Assembly (NCBI GenBank): GCA_959601045.1
Contig: CAUGNZ010000007.1
Coordinates: forward strand, 1-64,000
Length of the DNA: 64,000 bases
Direction of reading: 5' to 3'
Source of the DNA: an uncultured Collinsella sp.
Lineage (GTDB): Bacteria; Actinomycetota; Coriobacteriia; Coriobacteriales; Coriobacteriaceae
Below are positions 43,033 through 51,400 of this stretch, piece after piece (position 1 is the stretch's first letter; each line of letters opens with the position of its first letter). A program made the translations under genes and the position numbers. Under the pieces are notes generated by a model. The model had not been told where the DNA came from, searched no databases, and was given only the letters and a program-made list of their open reading frames with translations.

Positions 43033-43905
43033 TCATTTTCCGAGCCAGTTCTTGAACCACCACTCCATGGAGCGGCTCATCTCGGCCATAAAGGGACTCG
43101 TGTGCTTACGGGTGTAGATATCGACGACGCGCTCGCCCACCTCGCGGGCGTGCGGGCGAAACATCGCGTCCATCTCGGCCACCTGCGCATCCAAGGTCGC
43201 GGCGTCGGCGCGACAATAACGCTCCTCATGCACCAGGTTCACCACGGGATGCGCGATCGCCGGGCGCTCCTTGCGGGGCGTGCCGATGATGAGCATCGAC
43301 AGCGGCATGGTATAGGGAGGCAAGTCCAGCAGCGCGGCGACTTCCTCGGCGTTCTCGACGACATCGCCGATATAGCAGCTCCCCAGCCCCAGGGCCTCGG
43401 CGGCAACCACGGCGTTTTGAGCGGCGATCATGGCATCCTGTGCCGCGATGGCAAAGTCGCCCAGGCCCGGCGCACGACGGGGCGACTTGCCCGTGCGCTC
43501 GACAAACTCGGGCTCAAAGCAACCCACATGCTCAAACAGATCAATCCACTTGGCATAGTCAACTACAAATATGAGTGCCCAGGGCGCCTTGGCGATCATG
43601 GGCTGATGATCGCACAGGTCGGCCAGGCGGTCCAATGTGGCCTGCTCACGAATGCTCACGATGGAATACATCATCATGGCGCCTGCCGACGGCGCACGGC
43701 TCGCCGCATGCAGAATCGCCGCCCGCTGTTCGTCGGTCACCGCCACGGGACGGTCATCGTCATCACGCGCGAAGGCACGCGTAGACGAGCGATGCTCCAA
43801 GATGTCCAGCACCGCGTTGCCCGTAGTCTCGACCGGATAGCCGTATGTATCCACGACCGCAGCTCCGTCGCTGCCCATGTCCGCCTTGCAAACCTGCTCG
43901 CTCAT
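43033..43905 (-). CDS. Nitroreductase family protein
   Basis: 290 aa FMN enzyme. The N-terminal FMN-binding HRSSTRAF and the central GLGSCYIGDVVENAEEVAALLDLPPYTMPLSMLIIGTP strand-helix are typical of the family. The C-terminal part is longer than minimal NfsB-like proteins. Members reduce nitro groups, quinones, enones or flavins with NAD(P)H. AGGG precedes the ATG. It is a single gene ending in the perfect REP-like palindrome. Confidence 0.88.
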   Translation of the reverse strand: MSEQVCKADMGSDGAAVVDTYGYPVETTGNAVLDILEHRSSTRAFARDDDDRPVAVTDEQRAAILHAASRAPSAGAMMMYSIVSIREQATLDRLADLCDHQPMIAKAPWALIFVVDYAKWIDLFEHVGCFEPEFVERTGKSPRRAPGLGDFAIAAQDAMIAAQNAVVAAEALGLGSCYIGDVVENAEEVAALLDLPPYTMPLSMLIIGTPRKERPAIAHPVVNLVHEERYCRADAATLDAQVAEMDAMFRPHAREVGERVVDIYTRKHTSPFMAEMSRSMEWWFKNWLGK

Positions 43906-44118
43906 CGCCCTACCCTCGCCATTTCTTTAAGAAGCCTTTACGTTTCCGTGTAATTCCCGTCCATTATCGCGCAGGTCGCCGCTACATTGCGCAACACCGC
44001 CACGCACGCGCGTTATTATGGCTGGTTGTTGTGCGCAGTCACCAAATGCAGCGCATATCTTGGTAACAATCGGGTAAACCCCCGCTTTCGTAGGTTTTAG
44101 TTTGTGAGGAGTCTCAGC

Positions 44119-46419
44119 ATGTTCTCTGCCGCCATCTCGCTCGTCGGTCTTGCGGCGACCGTCTACCTTGTCTTGCGCGAGGCCAAGGCCATTCGCGCTC
44201 AGTCGGGCACCGTTGCCAAAAGCGCTCTTGGATGGAGCGTCGCCTTCGGCCTGTTCCAGCTCTTTTTGACCGTCTGGGGCGCCATTGGCCTCGTCGCCCA
44301 AAACGAGCCGCTCGCCTTTGTGATGCTCATCCTGACCAACGCCATCCTCACCGGCTGCGCTTGGGCCAGCATCGCCCGCGACCGTATCGCCCCGCGCGTC
44401 TTTGCGTTTGCCGCGCCCGATGCCCCCGCCCTCACCGGCAAGCTCGCCCGCCTGCGCGGCGCCTTTGTGGGCAAACCGCTCGTCGCCGCCGTCTTGTGCC
44501 TACTGCTCGCCGGCGTCTTTGCGCTGCTGGGCATGGAGGTCTCGTCCAACCACGACTTTACCTGGATCTACCCCCTGTGCATTCTGCTCGAATGGGCCAT
44601 TATCACCGTGCTCATGGTCGGCTTGTTCTTCCTATTCCAGCGCCACGGCGCAGCTCCCGCGGTCCTGGCCTTCGCCCTCTTTGTCCTGGGCATTGCCGAG
44701 TTTTTCGTCATCACGTTTAAATCCATGCCCATCCAGCCGGGCGACCTTTCGGCCATCTCCACCGCCGCCGCGGTCGCCGGCAACGGCTACACCTTCTCGA
44801 TCTCGCTGTTCTGCGTGCTGTCCATGGGCTTTACCGCCATCGCCATGCTGCTGTGCGAGTACGCCGGCCTGGTGGCACCGCACCGTCAGAAGGGTGCCGC
44901 CAACGCCAAGCGCATGCTGCTCACCAACCTGCTCGTGGCAGTGCTGTGCCTGGGCGGCGTAACCGCGCATGTCACGCTCATCGACTACTACAACACCCTC
45001 GGCATCACCGTCTACACCTGGCGCCCGCTCGAGAGCTACTGGCGCGAGGGCTACCTGCCCGCTTTCATTAGCGCAGCGCAGTCCATCAAGCCGCCCAAAC
45101 CCGCCGACTACTCCGTCGACGATGCCAAGGCCACGCTCAAAAAGTACGCCAAGGCCTACGACAAGTCCGACGCGGCCAAGAGCGACGAGCGCGCCGCCGC
45201 AAAGGAGCAGTTCGACAGCGAGAAGCCCACGGTCATCGCCATCATGAACGAGACCTTCTCGGATCTGTCGATCTACCAGAACATGCGCGCCGGCTACGAG
45301 GGTCCGCAGTACTTTAAGAGCCTGTCCAACTGCCTCAGTCGCGGCAAGCTCTATGTGAGCGCCTACGGCGGCGGTACCGCCAATACCGAGTTTGAGTTTA
45401 TGACCGGCAACTCCATGGCCAACCTGGGCTCGGGCGTGTACCCCTACACCATCTACAACATGGAAACGACTGGGAACCTGGCAGAGCAGTTCAAGTCGCT
45501 CGGATATTCCACCACGGCCATGCACCCCAACCACGCGACCAACTGGAACCGCGAGAACGTCTACAAGGACTTTGGCTTTGACCAGTTCCTGTCCATCAAC
45601 GACTTCCAGGGAGCCGATACCCTGCGCGGCATGGTGACCGACCAGGCTACCTACGACAAGATTCTTGAGCTGCTCGACCAGAACGCCGATCCGCAGTTTA
45701 TCTTCGACGTGACCATGCAGAACCACTCGGGCTACGACACGGGCCTGCTGCCGGTCGACAAGCAGATGCACCTGAACATCGACACGACCGACCTGGACGC
45801 CAAGACCGTCGAGGACGGCACGCTCTCCGATGTCGACGAGTATGTCTCGTGCATCGAGCAGTCCGACCAGGCGCTGCGCTACTTCCTTAACGCCTTAAGC
45901 AAGCTCGACCGCAAGGTGGTCGTGGTGTTCTGGGGCGACCATCAGCCGTTCTTCCCGTCCAAGTTCAATGACAAGTGGTTTACCAACGAGGACGACGCCA
46001 CGCACCAGGAGCGTCTGTGGCAGACCGACTACATCATCTGGGCCAACTACGACGTTGCCGGCTGCGACCAGACAAGCGAGGTCGACGACTTGTCCACCAA
46101 CTACCTGTCCACGCAGCTTATGCAGTTGATCGGCGCACCGCTGTCCGACTACCAGAAGGCGCACATGACGCTGCGCAAGTCGCTGCCCGCCATCAACTCG
46201 GTCGGCTACGAGGACGCCAGCCTGCGCTGGGCGCTCTCCTCCAACGTCACCGGTGACGACGCCGCTGCCGCAGCCGCCACCAAGGCGCGCGAGGATTACG
46301 CCAAGATGCAGTATTACGAGATGTTCCGCGACGGCAAGAACGTGTATACCGAGCACTTCCAGACCGAGGCCAACGAGACCGACCCCAACCTGGCACCGGG
46401 CACGACGAAGATCAAGTAG
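44119..46419 (+). CDS. LtaS-like phosphoglycerol transferase (sulfatase superfamily)
   Basis: 766 aa from the ATG at 44119, where GAGGAG lies 7 bp upstream; a GTG 15 bp earlier is rejected. About eight N-terminal membrane helices (residues 1-300) are followed by an extracellular sulfatase-fold domain (~370-680). The metal and nucleophile features are IMNETFSDLS, GGGTANTEFEFMTG with the active Thr, HPNHATNWNR and FWGDHQPF. The family polymerises glycerol phosphate from phosphatidylglycerol onto a lipid or glycan anchor, here probably for a lipoteichoic-acid-like polymer. Extra helices exceed the five of S. aureus LtaS. Confidence 0.9.
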   Translation: MFSAAISLVGLAATVYLVLREAKAIRAQSGTVAKSALGWSVAFGLFQLFLTVWGAIGLVAQNEPLAFVMLILTNAILTGCAWASIARDRIAPRVFAFAAPDAPALTGKLARLRGAFVGKPLVAAVLCLLLAGVFALLGMEVSSNHDFTWIYPLCILLEWAIITVLMVGLFFLFQRHGAAPAVLAFALFVLGIAEFFVITFKSMPIQPGDLSAISTAAAVAGNGYTFSISLFCVLSMGFTAIAMLLCEYAGLVAPHRQKGAANAKRMLLTNLLVAVLCLGGVTAHVTLIDYYNTLGITVYTWRPLESYWREGYLPAFISAAQSIKPPKPADYSVDDAKATLKKYAKAYDKSDAAKSDERAAAKEQFDSEKPTVIAIMNETFSDLSIYQNMRAGYEGPQYFKSLSNCLSRGKLYVSAYGGGTANTEFEFMTGNSMANLGSGVYPYTIYNMETTGNLAEQFKSLGYSTTAMHPNHATNWNRENVYKDFGFDQFLSINDFQGADTLRGMVTDQATYDKILELLDQNADPQFIFDVTMQNHSGYDTGLLPVDKQMHLNIDTTDLDAKTVEDGTLSDVDEYVSCIEQSDQALRYFLNALSKLDRKVVVVFWGDHQPFFPSKFNDKWFTNEDDATHQERLWQTDYIIWANYDVAGCDQTSEVDDLSTNYLSTQLMQLIGAPLSDYQKAHMTLRKSLPAINSVGYEDASLRWALSSNVTGDDAAAAAATKAREDYAKMQYYEMFRDGKNVYTEHFQTEANETDPNLAPGTTKIK

Positions 46420-46440
46420 CGGGTCGCTCATAACTGAAAC

Positions 46441-46568
46441 GTCTGTCCGGGCGGAGGCATATAAGGTTCCCTGCTCGGACAGTCCTGCGCAAGACGGAGG
46501 CCACATTAAGTGGCCTCCTTTGCGTGCGGAACTCGCGATGAACCTTATATGCCTCCGCCCGGACAGAC
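46441..46568. repeat. Nested hairpin element, left copy
   Basis: Outer perfect 27-bp arms (GTCTGTCCGGGCGGAGGCAT... / its complement) enclose a 65-bp core (46479-46543) with the palindrome GGAGGCCACATTAAGTGGCC. The core reappears inverted at 47003-47067. Confidence 0.85.
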
Positions 46569-46652
46569 GCCTTGTTGTTGGAGCACGGCTTGTCATGGGG
46601 GTATCCGCTGAACATATATAAGTTGAAGGCCACATTAAGTGACCTTCTTTGT

Positions 46653-46985
46653 ATTCGGAAAGTGTGTCCCGGAATCTGCCTTCGGAATGGGACGCAGTTT
46701 CCGCTTGAGGGCCTGTTGGGAAAGCGCATCCCACTTCAAGAGTAAATTCCGGGTCGCACTTTCCGCTAAGGCTCTCAACCGGAAAGTGCATCCCATTCCA
46801 AGCCTTAATTCCGGGACATAGTTTCCGGACAAGACATCAACCGGAAAGTGGGGACCACTCTGAGCGCCGATTCTGGGACACACTTTCCGAAACACCGCCC
46901 ATCCGGAAAGCCCGTCCCGCTCTGAATACATCCGGGCATGGAATATCCGCTTATTAGGCCTTCCGTCAATAAAGGGGCGCCCTCC
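46653..46985. repeat. Tandem hairpin array B, exact 62-bp period
   Basis: Right arms of the type CGGAAAGTGCATCCCA start at 46656, 46718, 46780, 46842 and 46904, exactly 62 bp apart; left arms of the type GGGACGCAGTTTCCG start near 46688, 46749, 46811 and 46873. Four hairpins plus one half unit end in a tail CTTATTAGGCCTTCC and AATAAAGGGGCGCCCTC that is also found in array A. Confidence 0.85.
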
Positions 46986-47104
46986 CGAGCGGCGGGCTCG
47001 AAGTTCATCGCGAGTTCCGCACGCAAAGAAGGCCACTTAATGTGGCCTTCGTCTTGCGCAGGACTGTAGAGCAGGGAACTTCGTGCCCGCCGCCCGGGAG
47101 GGCG
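46978..47104. repeat. Nested hairpin element, right copy
   Basis: Outer 29-bp arms (CGCCCTCCCGAGCGGCGGGC... / 27 of 29 complementary) unrelated to the left copy's arms enclose the inverted 65-bp core. It matches the left core at 63 of 65 positions, and the two changes restore pairing. Confidence 0.85.
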
Positions 47105-47123
47105 TTGCGTTTAGAAGATGAAC

Positions 47124-47822
47124 CTAGCGCTTATCCCTCCGGGACAAAAGAAGTGCGGCTATAAATGCGATGATTGCAAGTGTCAGCAACACCAAAAGCA
47201 ACGTGAGCGTGTTGTCGCCCGTTGCCGCCAGACCAAGCAAGCCGGGCTTCTTGCTGTCAGCAGACTGCACGGGAATCTTCTCGCCATCGTCCTCGGCGGT
47301 AATCTCCCAGCGAATGGTCTTGTTTGCGTCGGCAACCTCGTTGCCCACCGATGTCGGAACGTTTAGCTGCAAATTAAGCACCGTGCTGCCATCGCTCGTA
47401 AACGTGGCGATTTGCGTGGGATAAGCGAACGCGCTGCCCGGTGTTCCTGTCTGGAGCCAACCTGCAGAGCCATCGCCCGCCGACGCCGTTAGGGTAATGG
47501 GCGACAGCAGGCGTGCCGTCTCGTGATCGACAACGGCACGCACAAACACGCGCACCTGGGACTTTACGCCCGTGGCACGAATCTCTATCTGCTGATCACG
47601 CACATCGCCAGGCATCAGATCTTTAAAGGCCAAAAACAGATCGGGCTCCCCCGAGGAGTCCGTCGCCCCCGAGACCGTCAGCTGACGCGCATTTCCGTCA
47701 TAGGCAATCGCGGGAGTATCGGCAAACGCACGGGCGGGAACAGCGAGCGCGACCACGCAGAAAATGGCCGCGACCATGCAACGCAAGGAGCGCGCAACAC
47801 CTTTACGAATCGGGAACGCCAT
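47124..47822 (-). CDS. LAxTG-anchored surface protein of the SipW/TasA-like operon
   Basis: 232 aa. Signal peptide at residues ~1-35 (ending ARAFA). A beta-rich region (~36-190) includes LFLAFKDLMPGDVRDQQIEIRATG, a phrase typical of TasA/camelysin-like and isopeptide-fibre proteins. The C-terminus has the sorting signal LAATGD, a membrane helix and the RRDKR tail. LAxTG is the motif of class E sortases of actinobacteria, so this protein is probably attached to the wall and may anchor the fibre. It starts 2 bp after the preceding gene, with GGAGG upstream. Confidence 0.8.
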   Translation of the reverse strand: MAFPIRKGVARSLRCMVAAIFCVVALAVPARAFADTPAIAYDGNARQLTVSGATDSSGEPDLFLAFKDLMPGDVRDQQIEIRATGVKSQVRVFVRAVVDHETARLLSPITLTASAGDGSAGWLQTGTPGSAFAYPTQIATFTSDGSTVLNLQLNVPTSVGNEVADANKTIRWEITAEDDGEKIPVQSADSKKPGLLGLAATGDNTLTLLLVLLTLAIIAFIAALLLSRRDKR

Positions 47823-47824
47823 AC

Positions 47825-48406
47825 TTACGCACCTCCATGCGGCGGCACCAGCACGTCATTCTCGACCGAGCAACCCCATGCGTCGTGCACGGCCTCATCG
47901 GGCGTCGCCTGGACCGCCTGAGTGGAGATATCCACGACAAGATTGCGACCTTCGGTTGCCTTGAGCTCGGTAACCCTATTAATGAGCACGCCGGTTTCCG
48001 CGCCGGGAGCGACGGGCGACGTCCAGTAATAGAACCCGTCGCTCGCCTTAACCCAGTTATAAGCCGAGTTCGCGCCCGAGGCATCAGCCACGCTCCACGC
48101 AATCTCGTAATCCGCCTCACCCTTCGGCTCCTCCTTCGGCTCATCCCACAGGCGTGCGCCATCCTGGTCCTGCCAGTAGATATCCACTGCAGCACGAATA
48201 TAGGCGGGCGCGGTACCCGTGTTCTTCGCCTTGACATCGCTTTTCACTTTGCCGTTGAGCGTTTCCTGAACCGATGGCGTCACCGACCCGATGCCGAACT
48301 GGTTGACCAGCACGCCCGTAACCGAAAGCCAGGCCAACGTGCCTGCCGTACCGGCCAGGAGGATAACCCCCACCAGCAAGGCGATGATGCGCTTGCGCTT
48401 GGACAT
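47825..48406 (-). CDS. TasA/camelysin-like protein with SipW-type signal peptide
   Basis: 193 aa. The N-terminus MSKRKRIIALLVG...GTAGTLAWLSVTG has the GTLAWLS region seen in SipW-processed signal peptides, followed by VLVNQFGIGSV like the start of mature TasA. The rest is a small beta-rich domain with KNTGTAPAYIRAAVDIYWQD and DGFYYWTSPVAPG. It is the second small fibre-like protein after the giant gene, separated by 1 bp, and AAGGAGG precedes the ATG. I infer a minor or adaptor fibre subunit. Confidence 0.8.
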   Translation of the reverse strand: MSKRKRIIALLVGVILLAGTAGTLAWLSVTGVLVNQFGIGSVTPSVQETLNGKVKSDVKAKNTGTAPAYIRAAVDIYWQDQDGARLWDEPKEEPKGEADYEIAWSVADASGANSAYNWVKASDGFYYWTSPVAPGAETGVLINRVTELKATEGRNLVVDISTQAVQATPDEAVHDAWGCSVENDVLVPPHGGA

Positions 48407-48407
48407 G

Positions 48408-51400
48408 CTAATCCTCCTTCTTTGCTACGTTGCCGTTGCTCCAAACGTTATGGGCACGATTGCTGCCGTCGATCCATTTGTCGTTCACACGCGTGTTCGT
48501 GCAGGTGAACGTGGCATCGTTCGCGCTCGATGCAGCGGAGATAGTCGCCTGCGCCTTATCGCCCGGCTGCTTGCCAGGGACGCCGATTTGGTTGCTGTAG
48601 CGCCATGCCCACGCTGAGTCCTCCTCGACGGTGTAGATACCCGCCGGGACCGCAAGCTCGATAGCGCCGGAGTACCAGGCGGAACCGTCCTTCAGCTGCG
48701 CATCCGATGACACCGTTACCTCAACCGTGCGCTCCTCCAAGGCGTTGCCGTCCATGCCGGCCCGGGAAACCTTGAAGCGGAACGTCTTGCCCTTCGCCCA
48801 GCTATCCTGGGTTTGCTTGACGATCTTGAGCGTATGCGTAGCGGCGAAATCGAACACCGCATTGCCATCGCTCTGAGTGCCGTCGCCCGTGAGCTTGTAG
48901 TCCAAACGATTCGTCAGCTCAAACGAGCCCTCGCCTGAACCCGAACTGTAAAGCGAGACATACTTCCCGTTGACAGGCGCAGGAGTCTGGCCAGGAAGAC
49001 CATAGCCCACGCGGTCAACGTGCACCGTCAGTTGCGTGCCCATGAAGGGCTTTGCAAAGCAAGCCTTGAACGGCGCCTTATCGCTCTTGTCATCTATCGT
49101 GTTCGCGGCATTGGGATCAAGCAACCACTTGAGCTGCCCGGTCACATTCTTAGGGCTCGCATCGTCCGATGTGTCGTTAGCGACGACCTTATACGTCACC
49201 GGATACAAATCCATGTTGGCTGTAACCGGTTTACCCTTGAAGTCGCTCCACGCCACAGCTTTGTCGCCATTAACCCACTGCCACTCCAAGAACAACTCCT
49301 TCAAGCTGCTATCCGCTCGCTCGCCCAGGAATGCGACGATTGCGGAGTAGGCTTCGGGATCGTAGGCCACTTCCTTTGGCTCCATGACGGGTTCACCCTT
49401 GTCGTCATAGACCGGGTTGCCGTTCTCGTCCATCTTGGGCACCTTAACTGTCTGAACAAAGCCGGCATTGCCATCCTGGCCACGCAGAACACTCGTATCG
49501 TTCGGGTCTACCGTAGCGGTGTAGATGACGTTGCCTTCGGTGTCGTGATAGCGCACTTTAAGCGGCGTCTTCTTGTACACCGCAGTGTAGGTCACGCTCT
49601 CAAAGGGCTCGCTGCCCTCGAGGGGATACTTCTCATCGTCAGTCATCAGGGTGTACTGCCCGTCATTGACATAATCGCGCGACCAGCCGACAAAGTCGTA
49701 CTTGGTGCCGTCAGTGCCCTCAACCTCCTCGGCGGCCTTGACCTCAAGAGAAATCTGGTCGCCGGAATCAGTGCGGCCGAGGCTACGGACAAGATCGGGA
49801 TTCGCAAGTTTAGAGTCAATGTTCGATTGAACGGTAACCAGGCTGGGACGGTAGACCGGGTACAGCTCCATGGGGGCCTTGACCACGGTAGAAGCACTCA
49901 CCATACGGATGCCCTCTGACCAAGCGACATAGCCCTTGCCAGGTGCCGGCTCGGCTTCCGTCCAGCCCACGAAGACGTTGAACTTGCCTGTATCCGCATC
50001 GATAGTGCTGACGTCATAAGTAGGCTTCGGGATGCCGCCATTAAGGTTGCCGAGCATATCGTCTTGCTGAGCAACTTTGCCGTCCACATCCGTGGCATTG
50101 AGGTGGTACACAACCGCCAACGGCGAATAGTACGCCACGAATGTATAGGCTCCGCCAGGTTCCACCGGATAAGAGCAAGTACCATGCTCCACATCGTAGG
50201 GAAGCGTCTTGATCTCGCCGTTCGGAAGCTCGATCTCAACCTTCTGCAACTTATACAGCTCACCGCCTGCTTTATAAACCGGCGTCGTAACGTCAGGGGT
50301 CACCGTTGCCGTAGCAGGATTGGTGTCCGCGTTGATAACGGGAGCGATGTTGTAGCTAGGCACATTGACCTTGTCCGTACCCTCAAAACCTGCGCGATGC
50401 AGGTTGGTGGTGTAGCTGACGTCGTACTTTGCGTAGACGGGATAGGCATCCTGCCACTGGGTGACCTTGGACTCGTCGGTCGCCAGATACGGCTCTGCCT
50501 TATCCGGATCACTCGTCACATAGGAGTCGCCGGCGACGTCGTAGATATACTTCCAGACGTCAGAATCCTTCTGAACCTCGGCGGTCGAAATCCAGCCCAG
50601 GAACTTATAGCCCGGCACGGCCATGTCGGCATCGGTCGGGGAAGCTTCGAGGGTCAGGGGGCTCTCATACGATCCCTTCTCACCATCTTCTGGCTTTTCG
50701 GCCACTTTAACCGACTTATTAACATGCGGGTAGTAATACGTGAACGTCGGATCCGCCCCGTTCACCTTGGTCTGCAGCAAGTTACTCTCATAGCGCCGCG
50801 TGGCAGTCCTCACGACATTATCGCCCTTGTTGTAGAAATTAACGTCCGTGGTAATCATCGCGCGAACGTAGTACTTCTTATCTGTACGCACCATGCTCTC
50901 GATGGGATTTTTCACATATATCCAATATTCACCATCGCGCTCAAGCGTCCAGAAATTCAGGCGATAGCGATCATTCACCGGTTTGACCGTTACGTTCAGC
51001 GAAGCCGAAGTCCAAGTATCGCTTAGCGTTGCAGCGCCTGGAAAATCGGTATCGGCATAGAGGTTTTTTAGAGTATCGGCTCCCGTATCGTTTTTAACGT
51101 TGTGCGAGTACGCGTTAAGGGGACTCACGACAAGGGTTTCCTTCGTGAAGCGCGTGCCACACGTTTCATAACTATCCTTTATACCGTGGTCAACATGCTC
51201 CGGGCCCCAGTGGACGACGTTTTCACGCACGAAGGTACTACCGACGTTTTCCTCAAAGGGCGTTTGATAGCGATTCCAAACGGAACAAAGTAGCTTGCTG
51301 TCCGTAAACTCATGGTTGGTATAAGCCCGAACGTAATAATCCACTCGGTACTCAAAGCGGGCGATGTAGGTATGCGGCGCGGTTAAATCGACATCGGCGG

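Larger units (their letters stand above)
46420..47123. other. 704-bp non-coding region of nested hairpins and a hairpin array
   Basis: No gene is supported. From left to right it holds a nested hairpin (46441-46568), a lone GAAGGCCAC...GTGACCTTC palindrome (46626-46647), an array of hairpins at 62-bp steps (46653-46985) and a second nested hairpin (46978-47104). Short frames run through it on both strands only because the repeat lacks stops. Confidence 0.8.
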
